DNA of 64,000 bases from NCBI RefSeq assembly GCF_001280595.1, contig NZ_LITU01000071.1, positions 415 through 64,414 on the forward strand. The letters run 5' to 3'. Below are positions 8,671 to 18,101 of the stretch, one piece after another. Under the pieces are notes generated by a model. The model worked only from the letters and a program-made list of their open reading frames with translations, searched no databases and had not been told where the DNA came from. This DNA is from Paenibacillus xylanivorans (lineage in GTDB: Bacteria; Bacillota; Bacilli; Paenibacillales; Paenibacillaceae). Position 1 is the stretch's first letter, and each line of letters opens with the position of its first letter. Made by a program: the position numbers and the translations under genes.

Positions 8671-9975
8671 ATGAAAATCGTATCTGCACGGGAGTTTGAT
8701 CTGAAGCGGGAAGTGGAGTACGGTACACCGGAGCAAAATGAAACGGTACGGCGCATTGTCAGCGACATTCGACGGGAAGGAGATGCGGCACTGCTGCGTT
8801 ACACAGAGCAGCTGGACCGCACGAAGCTGACGGCTTCGGAGCTGCGCGTGCCGCAGGAAGAGCTGCAGGCGGCTTATGCAGCCGTTGAGCCTTCCTTCGT
8901 GACGGCGATCCGGCAAGCCGCGGCTAACATTCGTTCGTTTCATGAGAAGCAGAAACGCAATTCATGGATGGATTGGCAGCCGGACGGCAGCCTGCTGGGC
9001 CAGGTGATCCGGCCGCTGAAGCGGGTCGGCGTTTATGTACCTGGCGGCAAAGCGGCGTACCCTTCGTCAGTGCTGATGAATGTGATTCCGGCACAGGTGG
9101 CCGGCGTGCCGGAGATTGTTCTGGTGACTCCGCCTTCAACGAACGGCGGTGAAGGTATTAACCCGTATATTCTCGTGGCTGCTGCGGAAGCAGGCGTGAG
9201 CGAGATGTACCGGGTTGGCGGCGCTCAGGCGATCGCCGCCCTCGCTTACGGCACGGAGAGCATTGCCCCGGTCGACAAGATCTGTGGACCGGGCAATATT
9301 TACGTGGCGCTCGCGAAGCGCGAGGTGTACGGCGCGGTCGATATCGACAGTATCGCCGGGCCGAGTGAGATTGTGGTGCTCGCCGATGATACGGCGAACC
9401 CGGTATATGTCGCCGCCGACCTGTTGTCGCAGGCGGAGCATGACGAGATGGCATCGGCCATTCTCGTCACGACCTCGGCCGTGCTGGCGGAAGCCGTGCA
9501 GGCCGAAGTGCAGCAGCAGCTGGACGTGCTGCCGCGGCGCGATATCGCTGCTGCTTCCGTGGAGCAGTATGGCGCGATTATTGTGGTCGATTCAATTGAT
9601 GAAGGAATCGATGTGGTGAACCGGCTCGCACCGGAGCATCTGGAGATCATGGTGCAGGAGCCAATGGCTTACGCTGGCCGGATTGAAAATGCCGGAGCGA
9701 TCTTTCTCGGCCCGTATAGTTCGGAGCCGGTAGGGGATTATTTTGCCGGACCGAATCACATTATTCCGACAAATGGAACGGCCCGATTCAGTTCACCTGT
9801 GGACGTGGATGATTTTATCAAAAAATCGAGTTTGATCTATTACAGTAAGGAAGCGTTGCTTCAAAACGGAGCGGCTATTATAGAGTTAGCCCGGCATGAA
9901 GGGTTCGAAGGACACGCCCGTGCGATCGCTGTACGGTTAGAACAGGAAGGAAAGGCGGAATCGGATAATGGATAA
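8671..9975 (+). CDS. hisD: Histidinol dehydrogenase
   Basis: Zinc enzyme oxidising L-histidinol to histidine in two NAD-dependent steps. The 434 residues match the family. Visible: CGPGNIYVALAK, SQAEHDEMA (zinc ligand region), LAPEHLEIM (catalytic Glu-His) and FAGPNHIIPTNGTARF. The start is ATG 8671 after GGGAGG. Roughly 8.80-9.56 kb is much richer in G and C at third positions than the ends of the gene and the neighbouring his genes. The 3' end overlaps hisB by 8 nt. Confidence 0.97.
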   Translation: MKIVSAREFDLKREVEYGTPEQNETVRRIVSDIRREGDAALLRYTEQLDRTKLTASELRVPQEELQAAYAAVEPSFVTAIRQAAANIRSFHEKQKRNSWMDWQPDGSLLGQVIRPLKRVGVYVPGGKAAYPSSVLMNVIPAQVAGVPEIVLVTPPSTNGGEGINPYILVAAAEAGVSEMYRVGGAQAIAALAYGTESIAPVDKICGPGNIYVALAKREVYGAVDIDSIAGPSEIVVLADDTANPVYVAADLLSQAEHDEMASAILVTTSAVLAEAVQAEVQQQLDVLPRRDIAAASVEQYGAIIVVDSIDEGIDVVNRLAPEHLEIMVQEPMAYAGRIENAGAIFLGPYSSEPVGDYFAGPNHIIPTNGTARFSSPVDVDDFIKKSSLIYYSKEALLQNGAAIIELARHEGFEGHARAIAVRLEQEGKAESDNG

Positions 9976-10597
9976 GCAGAATAATGGTTTGGACCTTCAG
10001 AACAAGGGTGCTGTACGTCAGGCAGAGGTAGACCGCAAAACCAATGAAACGAACATTCAGCTTGCTTTTGCCGTAGATGGAACCGGGAAATCCGAGATTG
10101 AAACGGACGTACCTTTCCTGAATCATATGCTGGACCTGTTCACGAAGCATGGACAATTCGACCTGAACGTACAGGCGCGCGGCGATATTGATATTGATGA
10201 CCACCACACGGTAGAGGATATCGGGATCTGTCTGGGACAAACTCTTCGTGAAGCGTTGGGTGACAAGCGGGGCATCAAGCGATATGCCAGTGTATTTGTC
10301 CCAATGGATGAAGCACTCGCTCAGGTTGTGATTGATGTCAGCAACCGACCTCACTTTGAGTACCGTGCAGAGTACCCGTCCCAGCAAGTGGGCAGCTTTT
10401 CGACCGAACTGGTACATGAGTTTCTGTGGAAATTAGCGCTTGAAGCACGCATTACATTGCACGTTATTGTACACTACGGACAAAATACGCATCACATGAT
10501 CGAGGCGATATTCAAAGCACTGGGCCGTGCACTGGATGAGGCGACAACGATTGATCCACGTGTAACGGGTGTGCCTTCAACGAAGGGAGTGCTGTAG
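9968..10597 (+). CDS. hisB: Imidazoleglycerol-phosphate dehydratase
   Basis: Dehydrates imidazole glycerol phosphate to imidazole acetol phosphate. It is the monofunctional 209-residue form (no phosphatase domain; that step is served by hisJ downstream). The two metal-binding blocks are present: FLNHMLDLFTKHGQFDL and DDHHTVEDIGICLG, and a second half with HEFLWKLALEARITLH. The N-terminal ~20 residues before the conserved part are polar; a start a little downstream is possible. Overlaps hisD by 8 nt and is 3 nt before hisH. Confidence 0.96.
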   Translation: MDKQNNGLDLQNKGAVRQAEVDRKTNETNIQLAFAVDGTGKSEIETDVPFLNHMLDLFTKHGQFDLNVQARGDIDIDDHHTVEDIGICLGQTLREALGDKRGIKRYASVFVPMDEALAQVVIDVSNRPHFEYRAEYPSQQVGSFSTELVHEFLWKLALEARITLHVIVHYGQNTHHMIEAIFKALGRALDEATTIDPRVTGVPSTKGVL

Positions 10598-10600
10598 ACG

Positions 10601-11221
10601 ATGGCGATTGCAATTGTCGATTACGGTATGGGGAACCTGCACAGCGTCGGCAAAGCGGTCGAACGTCTTGGCTACGAAGCGCTGGTTACAGGTGACCGGG
10701 ATGTTATTCTTGGTGCAGATGGTGTGATTTTGCCAGGCGTGGGTGCGTTTGGCGATGCGATGGTGCACTTGCGGGAAAGTGGGTTGGACGCTGTAGTGAA
10801 GGAAGCGGCAGCCGGACCAAAACCGCTGCTCGGGATCTGTTTGGGCATGCAGTTGTTGTTCAGCTCAAGTGAGGAGCATGGCGAGCATGAAGGACTGGAT
10901 ATTTTGCCTGGTCAAGTGGTGAGATTCGCACCTGGAGAATTAAAGGTTCCACATATGGGCTGGAATCGATTGGAGTTCCTGCATCCGGAGAATCCGCTAT
11001 TCGTCGGGCTTGAGGCAGGCCATGTCTATTTTGTCCATTCATACCATGCACGAACGGAAGTAGAGAGCGATCTATTGGCAGTAACGGATTACGGACATGC
11101 GGTTACGGCGATTGTCGGAAGAGGTTCCAATTTCGGCATGCAGTTCCACCCGGAGAAGAGCGGAGAGCTGGGAATGAAGCTGCTTGGAAACTTCCTGGCC
11201 TTGACTGGATTGAAGGCGTAA
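10601..11221 (+). CDS. hisH: Imidazole glycerol phosphate synthase, glutaminase subunit HisH
   Basis: Class I glutamine amidotransferase subunit that supplies ammonia to HisF. The 206 residues show the nucleophile elbow LLGICLGMQLLF with its cysteine near residue 80, and the His/Glu pair in MQFHPEKSG near the C-terminus. The partner hisF lies two genes downstream. A 163-bp gap follows before hisA. Confidence 0.97.
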   Translation: MAIAIVDYGMGNLHSVGKAVERLGYEALVTGDRDVILGADGVILPGVGAFGDAMVHLRESGLDAVVKEAAAGPKPLLGICLGMQLLFSSSEEHGEHEGLDILPGQVVRFAPGELKVPHMGWNRLEFLHPENPLFVGLEAGHVYFVHSYHARTEVESDLLAVTDYGHAVTAIVGRGSNFGMQFHPEKSGELGMKLLGNFLALTGLKA

Positions 11222-11384
11222 TTATCATTCTTATCGTCATTGTTCAGTTCATTTGGGAATCCTGTTTGAAAGCGTGTCTCAATTATGTTGCTCGTTCCAA
11301 ATTCATCCTTCCAAATAATCTGTAGCTAAACTTATATAGAATGTAGCTTAGAGCACAAATTTAAATATATTCAGGAGGCCTTGT

Positions 11385-12119
11385 ATGTCATCTTTTATCA
11401 TATATCCAGCAATTGATATCCGGGACGGCAAATGTGTAAGACTGGTGCAGGGAGATTACAATCAGGAGACGGTATATAACGATGACCCGGTTCAAGTTGC
11501 TCTTTCCTGGGAGAAGCAAGGTGGTACATACGTTCATCTGGTGGATCTGGACGGTGCAAAAGCAGGTCATCCCGTGAATGATGAGCTGATCGGACGTATT
11601 GCGTCGGCCGTGAACGTGCCTGTTCAGGTAGGTGGTGGTCTTCGTACAGTGGCTGATGTAGAGCGCTTGTTGGGTCTTGGTGTGAGTCGTCTTATTATCG
11701 GAACAGCTGCTATTGAGGATCGCACTTTTACAGAAGAAGTACTGGGACGGTATGGAGACAAAGTAGCTATTGGTATTGATGCACGCAATGGGTATGTAGC
11801 GACGCGCGGCTGGCTTGAGACATCGGAAGTTCAGGCTGAGGTACTGGTGAAGGAACTGGCGGCATTCGGTGCCGAAACCTTCATCTTCACAGACATCTCC
11901 CGTGATGGCATGATGCAGGGTCCTAACGTGGAAGCGATTGTGTCTCTTGCGAAGGCGAGTGGCCGTACGATGATTGCTTCCGGGGGAGTTAGTGTCATGG
12001 ATGATCTGCTTCTTTTAAGCAAGCATGCGGAAGATGGTGTCGGAGGAGCAATCGTGGGCAAAGCGCTGTATACTGGCAGTATTGCTCTGTCCGAAGCGGT
12101 TCGTGCGGTAAATAAATAA
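11385..12119 (+). CDS. hisA: ProFAR isomerase HisA
   Basis: TIM-barrel Amadori isomerase of 244 residues acting between HisI and HisF/HisH. The two phosphate-binding/catalytic aspartates are seen in YPAIDIRDGKCVRL (N-terminal half) and FTDISRDGMMQGPN (C-terminal half), giving the internal half-barrel duplication typical of HisA/HisF. A good AGGAGG precedes ATG 11385. The 163 bp upstream (after hisH) could hold an internal promoter but I see no clear -35/-10 pair. Confidence 0.97.
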   Translation: MSSFIIYPAIDIRDGKCVRLVQGDYNQETVYNDDPVQVALSWEKQGGTYVHLVDLDGAKAGHPVNDELIGRIASAVNVPVQVGGGLRTVADVERLLGLGVSRLIIGTAAIEDRTFTEEVLGRYGDKVAIGIDARNGYVATRGWLETSEVQAEVLVKELAAFGAETFIFTDISRDGMMQGPNVEAIVSLAKASGRTMIASGGVSVMDDLLLLSKHAEDGVGGAIVGKALYTGSIALSEAVRAVNK

Positions 12120-12188
12120 TAGCAAGTACGATAAATGCTTAATTAAACATTGGCACGATAACGATCATCAGGAGAGAGGAAGAGGAGC

Positions 12189-12950
12189 ATGCTGGCAAAA
12201 AGAATCATTCCTTGTCTGGACGTGAAGGACGGTCGGGTTGTCAAAGGCGTTAACTTCGTCAATCTCCGCGATGCGGGTGATCCGGTGGAGCTAGCGGCGC
12301 TGTATGACCGCGAGGGCGCGGACGAACTGGTATTTCTCGATATCTCCGCTTCGGTGGAAGGCCGTGAGACGATGGAAGAAGTGGTACGGCAAACCGCAGG
12401 TGAGATCGCTATTCCCTTTACTGTAGGTGGAGGCATCTCCAAGGTGGAAGACATGAAGCGTATTTTACGTGCTGGAGCGGACAAAATTGCCGTAAATACC
12501 GCAGCAGTGCTTAATCCTCAGCTGATTGCAGACGGAGCGCGCCGCTTTGGTTCCCAGTGTATCGTCGTAGCAATAGACGCCAAGTATAATGAGGCTTGGG
12601 GCGAGTGGGAGGTTTATACGCATGGTGGACGTAAACCTTCAGGGATCAAGGCGCTGGAATGGGTTAAGCAGGCGGAGACACTAGGTGCTGGAGAAATTTT
12701 GCTGACCAGCATGGACGCGGACGGAACGAAAGATGGCTTTGATTTGAAGCTGACCGCAGCGGTATCCGATTCTGTACGTATTCCGGTAATTGCTTCGGGT
12801 GGTGCAGGTAAGGAATCTCATTTCTATGATGTGTTCACGACAGGCAAAGCGGACGCAGGACTAGCGGCAACGATATTCCATTACAAAGAAATCGCCGTTA
12901 CGGCGTTAAAACAACATTTGAGAGAACAAGGGGTGGAGATCCGTGACTAA
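12189..12950 (+). CDS. hisF: Imidazole glycerol phosphate synthase, cyclase subunit HisF
   Basis: TIM-barrel cyclase of 253 residues that joins ammonia from HisH with PRFAR to give imidazole glycerol phosphate and AICAR. The catalytic aspartates are in CLDVKDGRVVKGVNF (Asp11 type) and TSMDADGTKDGFD (Asp130 type). Start ATG 12189 follows GGAGAGAGGAAGAGG. It overlaps the next gene, hisI, by 8 nt. Confidence 0.97.
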   Translation: MLAKRIIPCLDVKDGRVVKGVNFVNLRDAGDPVELAALYDREGADELVFLDISASVEGRETMEEVVRQTAGEIAIPFTVGGGISKVEDMKRILRAGADKIAVNTAAVLNPQLIADGARRFGSQCIVVAIDAKYNEAWGEWEVYTHGGRKPSGIKALEWVKQAETLGAGEILLTSMDADGTKDGFDLKLTAAVSDSVRIPVIASGGAGKESHFYDVFTTGKADAGLAATIFHYKEIAVTALKQHLREQGVEIRD

Positions 12951-13671
12951 AGTAAGCAATGAGATCAAGGAGCAGCTTTCCTTGGAGCAGGTTGTGGAGC
13001 ACATTCGTTGGAGCGACGGATTGGTACCTGCCATTGTGCAGGATACGGAGACACGTCAAGTTCTGATGATGGCTTATATGAATCGGGAATCCCTGAAATT
13101 GTCGCTGGAATCCGGTGAAACGTGGTTTTGGTCACGGTCGCGTCAAGAGCTGTGGCACAAGGGCGCAACTTCAGGCAACGTACAGACGATTACTTCATTG
13201 AAATACGATTGTGATGGTGACACCTTGCTCGTTGAGGTAAAACCGAGTGGTCCTGCTTGCCACACCGGATCGGTGACGTGTTTCCATAATGAAATCGTGG
13301 GATTGCCAGAGCAATCCGAAGAACAGGCTTCAAGCGAATCGGGTGCAACTACTGCAAGTTCCAGCTCGGAAAGTCGTTTTGAAGTACTGGCTGAACTGGA
13401 ATCCGTTATTGCAGAGCGTGAACGCGAGCGTCCGGAAGGCGCATATACGACGTATCTGTTTGATAAAGGCGTTGATAAAATTCTGAAAAAAATCGGTGAA
13501 GAAGCATCCGAGACGATCATCGCCGCCAAAAATAAAGACAATGACGAGCTTCGTCTTGAGGTCAGTGACCTGATGTACCACTTGCTCGTACTGTTACAAG
13601 AGCGCAAGCTACCGCTGGATGACATTATGTCAGAGCTGAGCCGTCGCCACGAGCGGCCTCGCCGCGATTAG
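12943..13671 (+). CDS. hisI: Bifunctional PR-AMP cyclohydrolase / PR-ATP pyrophosphohydrolase
   Basis: HisIE fusion performing steps two and three of the pathway. The 242-residue protein has the cyclohydrolase domain first (about 15-125; zinc-site blocks WFWSRSRQELWHKG and SLKYDCDGD...CHTGSVTCF), then a Ser/Glu-rich linker (about 125-150), then the MazG-like pyrophosphohydrolase domain with IGEEASETIIAAKN and EVSDLMYHLLVLL. Starts within hisF and ends 11 nt before hisJ. Confidence 0.96.
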   Translation: MTKVSNEIKEQLSLEQVVEHIRWSDGLVPAIVQDTETRQVLMMAYMNRESLKLSLESGETWFWSRSRQELWHKGATSGNVQTITSLKYDCDGDTLLVEVKPSGPACHTGSVTCFHNEIVGLPEQSEEQASSESGATTASSSSESRFEVLAELESVIAERERERPEGAYTTYLFDKGVDKILKKIGEEASETIIAAKNKDNDELRLEVSDLMYHLLVLLQERKLPLDDIMSELSRRHERPRRD

Positions 13672-13682
13672 GAGGCGAGACT

Positions 13683-14507
13683 ATGCGCGTAGACTATCAT
13701 ACACACCATGAACGGTGTGGTCATGCCGTTGGCAAGCTGGAGGCGTATGTGCAGCGTGGGGTGGAGATAGGCCTATCGCAGATTGGGCTATCCGATCATA
13801 TGCCTTTGCTGCATGTAGACCCCGCTCATTATTATCCCGAAATGGCGATGCCCATGGACGAGCTGCCGCGTTATGTGGAAGAGTGTTTCTCTCTGAAGGA
13901 GCGGTACCGTGGACAGATTGATGTCCGTGTCGGCCTCGAAGGCGACTATATTGAAGGCTGGGAGACAGAAATTCGGGCCATTATCGAGCGCTACCCCTGG
14001 GACTATGTGATTGGATCGGTTCACTTTCTCGGAGAATGGGATATTACGGATTTTCGCCAGACCCATCATTGGGAAGGCAAAGATGTGCTACAAGTTTATC
14101 GGCAATACTATGATGCTGTGAGCAAGGCAGCAACGACGGGAATGTACGATATTATGGGCCATACGGATGTGATCAAACGCTTTGGTTTCGCTCCGGCAGC
14201 TGAGCAGACTGAAGAGCGTATAGCTCTGGAGAATGCAGCGCTGCAAGCCATCGCGAAAAGTGGCTGCGCCATGGAGCTCAATGCATCAGGATTATCGAAG
14301 CCATGTGCAGAGATGTTCCCTGGTCGCCGGATGTTAACGGAGGCTATTCAATTGGGAATTCCGCTCACGCTTGGCTCCGATGCACATGATCCACTGAAGC
14401 TGGGGGATTATCTGCCTGAGGCTGAGGCGCTCCTGCGCGAGCTGGGCTGTACGGAGGTAGCTGTTTTTGAAGGACGTCAGCGCTCGTTCCTTTCTTTAAA
14501 TGTATAG
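13683..14507 (+). CDS. hisJ: Histidinol-phosphatase, PHP family
   Basis: Metal-dependent phosphatase that removes phosphate from histidinol phosphate. The 274-residue protein has the PHP-domain metal motifs: DYHTHHERCGHA at the N-terminus, the GLEGDY block, GSVHFL, GHTDVIKRFG and a late GSDAHDP. This fills the phosphatase step missing from monofunctional HisB. It is the last biosynthetic his gene in the cluster; the aminotransferase hisC is not in the window. Confidence 0.95.
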   Translation: MRVDYHTHHERCGHAVGKLEAYVQRGVEIGLSQIGLSDHMPLLHVDPAHYYPEMAMPMDELPRYVEECFSLKERYRGQIDVRVGLEGDYIEGWETEIRAIIERYPWDYVIGSVHFLGEWDITDFRQTHHWEGKDVLQVYRQYYDAVSKAATTGMYDIMGHTDVIKRFGFAPAAEQTEERIALENAALQAIAKSGCAMELNASGLSKPCAEMFPGRRMLTEAIQLGIPLTLGSDAHDPLKLGDYLPEAEALLRELGCTEVAVFEGRQRSFLSLNV

Positions 14508-14586
14508 AGCAGTGGAGTATAATGAGGGTAGGAAATAACCTTTTAGATAAGGATTATATAGGGACTTCAACCCTCGGGAGGGCATT

Positions 14587-15534
14587 ATGCAGCATTCGTT
14601 ACGTATTTTTTCCGGTTCATCGAACCCTAAGCTGGCAGAACAGGTATGCGACAAGCTGGGTGTACAACTAGGCAAAATCAAGCTGTCACGGTTCAAGAGC
14701 GGAGAAATATACGTTCATTACGAAGAGTCGATCCGCAACTGTGATGTGTTTCTGATTCAATCATTATCTCATCCGATTAATGAGTTGTTCGTTGAACTGC
14801 TCGTCATGATTGATGCAGCCAAAAGGGCTTCTGCCCGTACAGTAAATATTATCGTTCCCTACTACGGATATGCTCGTCAGGAACGTAAATCTGCACCGCG
14901 TGAGCCGATCTCGGCCAAGATGGTTGCGGACGTGCTCACTACCGCCGGGGCGAACCGGGTAGTAACCATTGATCTGCATGCAGCAGCAATTCAGGGGTTT
15001 TTCAATATTCCGGTAGATCACATGACATCATTGGATCTCATTAGTGATTATTTGCTGAGTAAAGGGATTGAAAATCCGGTGGTTGTCTCCCCTGATGCGG
15101 GACGAGCGTCGATGGCAGAGAAACTGGCGAATCGTCTAGATTCCCCCTTTGCCATTATGATCAAGAAGCGGCCAAGCCACAACGAATCGATCATTACGCA
15201 TGTCATTGGGGATGTTGAGGGGCGAACTCCAATTATTATTGAGGATCTGATCGATACCGGAACTACGATTCTCAATGTTGTTGAAGGATTGAAGGAACGG
15301 GGCTCCAAAAATGTATACGTATGCGCAACCCATGGCCTGTTTTCGGACGGAGCGCTAGGTAAGCTCAATCATCCGTCCATTGCCGAGGTGGTAGTCACAG
15401 ACTCTATTGCATTGCCTGATGATCATCCCGAATGCTTCAAAGTGTTGCCCGTAGCTCCAATGCTTGCTCGTGCTATTCGCATCATTGTGGATGGGGGGTC
15501 TATGGCTACGCTGTTTAAAGATTCAGGGATTTAA
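14587..15534 (+). CDS. prs: Ribose-phosphate pyrophosphokinase
   Basis: Makes PRPP from ribose 5-phosphate and ATP. The 315-residue class I-like protein has the flexible catalytic loop region YARQERKSAPREPISAK, the VVSPDAGR block, and a PRPP-binding loop in IIIEDLIDTGTT, close to but not identical with the usual DDxIDTaGT. It lies 79 bp after hisJ with GGGAGGG before its ATG. The location next to hisG, which consumes PRPP, is unlike the common glmU-prs arrangement, so this may be a second copy (inference; the rest of the genome is not visible). Confidence 0.93.
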   Translation: MQHSLRIFSGSSNPKLAEQVCDKLGVQLGKIKLSRFKSGEIYVHYEESIRNCDVFLIQSLSHPINELFVELLVMIDAAKRASARTVNIIVPYYGYARQERKSAPREPISAKMVADVLTTAGANRVVTIDLHAAAIQGFFNIPVDHMTSLDLISDYLLSKGIENPVVVSPDAGRASMAEKLANRLDSPFAIMIKKRPSHNESIITHVIGDVEGRTPIIIEDLIDTGTTILNVVEGLKERGSKNVYVCATHGLFSDGALGKLNHPSIAEVVVTDSIALPDDHPECFKVLPVAPMLARAIRIIVDGGSMATLFKDSGI

Positions 15535-15573
15535 CCACTAGTAGCACAGACTGTGCGAATCCAGGTTTACTGT

Positions 15574-15619
15574 ACCGTGTTTGAGTAGTTTGCTGCTCAG
15601 CACGGTTTTTGTTTTTTTT
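15574..15619 (+). terminator. Intrinsic terminator after prs
   Basis: Stem ACCGTGTTTGAG/CTCAGCACGGT with a T-rich tail, 40 bp after the prs stop; it closes the his-prs run. Confidence 0.85.
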
Positions 15620-15699
15620 ATGATGGTGGATATGGTGAGGATTCGGATGAGTTATGGCGAAGGAGACAATCGATTCCTGCTTTGCTGCCTGAAGGCTTG

Positions 15700-15708
15700 T
15701 GCTATAAT
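15700..15708 (+). promoter_or_regulatory. Predicted extended -10 promoter
   Basis: TGC directly before TATAAT gives an extended -10; the -35 (TTTGCT at 15681-15686) is weak. Probably drives the sensor-regulator gene at 15834. Confidence 0.45.
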
Positions 15709-15833
15709 AACTTAAAATTAGTTCTATGGCTGCGTGCTGTTAGGATGACTCAATCCCAGAGATGTAACGGATGGATGAACAGTAGAACCACGGCTATTAT
15801 ACAATGGTGTCGTGGAGTGAGGAGTGGGGTCTA

Positions 15834-18101
15834 TTGTCCCGGACTTGGTATTATCGTTTACTGTTTTCTTATTTTCCTATTTTCTTTCTGACCATGACCG
15901 TACTCATTTTTATCGCTTTTGTTTTCATTAATGACATCTCCAGGGAAGAAACAAGGAAGGCAGACCGCATCTCCTCCAGCTATTTGGTGGACAGTCTGGA
16001 TCGGACGATCCGGGATATTGAGCTGTCAGTGATGGAAGCGGTGCAGAGTGAACAAGCCTACAAGTATTATTTCAATAGCCAGAATCAGATGGGCAAAGAG
16101 AACGTGTATAGCATTGCACAGAGCTTGCGTGAGTTGACGAGTTCCAACCCTTGGATCCAATCGATTTATTTGTATGACAAGAAAAATGAAAGCGTTTTAA
16201 CCTCAAGCGGTTCCAAGGATGTAGACAGCTTTTCAGATAAGGCGTGGATCACCCGGATCGAGTCCGGTTCTCTTTCTTCAGGCTGGCAGCCTGTCAGGGA
16301 ATACGATGCAGGGGTTAATCAGCGTACGCCTATTCGGGTGCTGACGGTGGATAAGGACATGCCCCTGCCATTCGGCTCGGATGGGGCACTTGTCATTAAT
16401 ATCAAGATGAGCAGTATCGAGCAGAGTATTGATAGCATGGTCAATGGCCAGCTTTCCTTCATGAGTATTCTTGATCGTGATGGTCGAGTTGTATACGATG
16501 CGCATTCAGATCGTGAAGGTGCCATAGAAGGACAACAGCTTAACACCCTTTCGCTGGAAAGATTGGGCTGGACGATATCCAGTGGGATCAAGGAGGGAAA
16601 CCTGTATGGTTGGGTATCGGTCGTTTCCTATGTGTGGGTAATTATTGCGATTGTGACCGTCATCTGTGCGATCGTCTATATTATCTATATTACTCGTCGC
16701 AACTATAAACCGATTCAGATTATCATGAATCGGATTGAGGCCCACCAGATTCGTGTGCTGGAACAATCCGGCTCTCGTACCGATGAGATGAAATTGATTG
16801 ATGGCGTGTTGGAAAACCTGATCAACCATATGATGGATTCGGACAAAAAGAGCCGGGAAAACGTGCTGCTGCAACGCAGCAAACTTTTTAACGATCTGCT
16901 GAATGGAGAGAATTTGGATCATGCAGTAGAGCGATTAAAGGACCTTTCCCCATTAACTGGCGTGGATACTTCGTCATGCTTCGCCGTGGTGGTTGGCGAA
17001 ATCAACCGATATGAGAAGGGATTCCAGGAACGATTTACAAGAGGTGAGCAGAATACACTCAAATTTGCGTTAATGAACGTACTGCAAGAGCTCTCGCGCA
17101 ATGCGGGCATGCAATGCTGGACGGAATGGGTCAGCTCGGATCAGATTGCGATCTTTTTCCTGTCTACAGACGGCAGCCCGGATATGACTGAGCAGATTCG
17201 CTTGGTTGCGGAGGAGTGCCGATCTTGGGTTGAGCAGAATCTGCGTATATCATTGAGTTTCGGTATCGGACCGATCGCAGAGGGCATTAAGGTTATTCAT
17301 GAATCATACGTGGCGGCTGAGACTGTGATGCACCGCAGATTACTGAGGGACGGTGATGTCGCTCTGGCTGGGTATGGAGAAAACCAGCAGCAACTGCTTG
17401 ATACCTATACTTATTTGCAGATGATTGCTGATTTTGTTAAACGGTTTCGGATGTCGAGCAGTCAGTGGCGTGATCAGCTGGAGGAGATATTCGCGGCTTT
17501 TGAACGTGATAAGCTGCCAGATGATGAGATTCACTCCTTGATTCAGGCGATGCTACAGATGCTCAGCCGGGAGGTAGCGGTCATGTCTGAACAGCTGCAG
17601 GAGAAATTATCGGAGGAAAACATAAACAAGTGGTTGATGCTGATGAAAGAAGCAGAGACACTTGAAGCTGTTAAAGACATTCTTTTTGATGACCTAACGG
17701 ATCTGTTCAGAACTTATGTGTCGGTAACTGAAACCAAGAGCTACAAAGCGATGGTCAATGAAATGAAAAACTATATCGAAGAACAGTTTGCGAATCCTGA
17801 TCTTTCACTGAAACACCTTAGTGATCGATTCCAGATTACCGGCAAACATGCGAGTTATTTGTTTAAGACAGAGTTCAATATGAAATTTGTAGACTTCCTT
17901 ACAGAACTGCGGATGAAGGAAACGGAGCGTCTTCTGCGGAGTACGGATCTTTCCCTGCAGGACATTGCCTTGAAGGTGGGGTATGCCAATGGAATTACCT
18001 TGGGACGTGTATTTAAACGGGTTGCGGGTATTACACCGGGAGACTATCGCCGTATGAAACGTGAACATCACGATCCCGAGTCGCAAATCAAAGGCTCATG
18101 A
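15834..18101 (+). CDS. Membrane sensor with AraC-type DNA-binding domain
   Basis: One-component transmembrane regulator common in Paenibacillus. Two hydrophobic spans (about residues 10-32 and 260-285) bracket an extracellular sensor-like region; the cytoplasmic part has a degenerate GGDEF-like stretch and ends with a two-helix-turn-helix AraC domain (PDLSLKHLSDRFQITGKHAS; SLQDIALKVGY; GITPGDYRRMK). Likely senses a sugar and controls the importer operon 329 bp downstream. I prefer the TTG at 15834 because TGAGGAG lies 9 nt before it (755 residues); an in-frame ATG at 15804 (765 residues) has no visible ribosome site. Confidence 0.88.
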   Translation: MSRTWYYRLLFSYFPIFFLTMTVLIFIAFVFINDISREETRKADRISSSYLVDSLDRTIRDIELSVMEAVQSEQAYKYYFNSQNQMGKENVYSIAQSLRELTSSNPWIQSIYLYDKKNESVLTSSGSKDVDSFSDKAWITRIESGSLSSGWQPVREYDAGVNQRTPIRVLTVDKDMPLPFGSDGALVINIKMSSIEQSIDSMVNGQLSFMSILDRDGRVVYDAHSDREGAIEGQQLNTLSLERLGWTISSGIKEGNLYGWVSVVSYVWVIIAIVTVICAIVYIIYITRRNYKPIQIIMNRIEAHQIRVLEQSGSRTDEMKLIDGVLENLINHMMDSDKKSRENVLLQRSKLFNDLLNGENLDHAVERLKDLSPLTGVDTSSCFAVVVGEINRYEKGFQERFTRGEQNTLKFALMNVLQELSRNAGMQCWTEWVSSDQIAIFFLSTDGSPDMTEQIRLVAEECRSWVEQNLRISLSFGIGPIAEGIKVIHESYVAAETVMHRRLLRDGDVALAGYGENQQQLLDTYTYLQMIADFVKRFRMSSSQWRDQLEEIFAAFERDKLPDDEIHSLIQAMLQMLSREVAVMSEQLQEKLSEENINKWLMLMKEAETLEAVKDILFDDLTDLFRTYVSVTETKSYKAMVNEMKNYIEEQFANPDLSLKHLSDRFQITGKHASYLFKTEFNMKFVDFLTELRMKETERLLRSTDLSLQDIALKVGYANGITLGRVFKRVAGITPGDYRRMKREHHDPESQIKGS

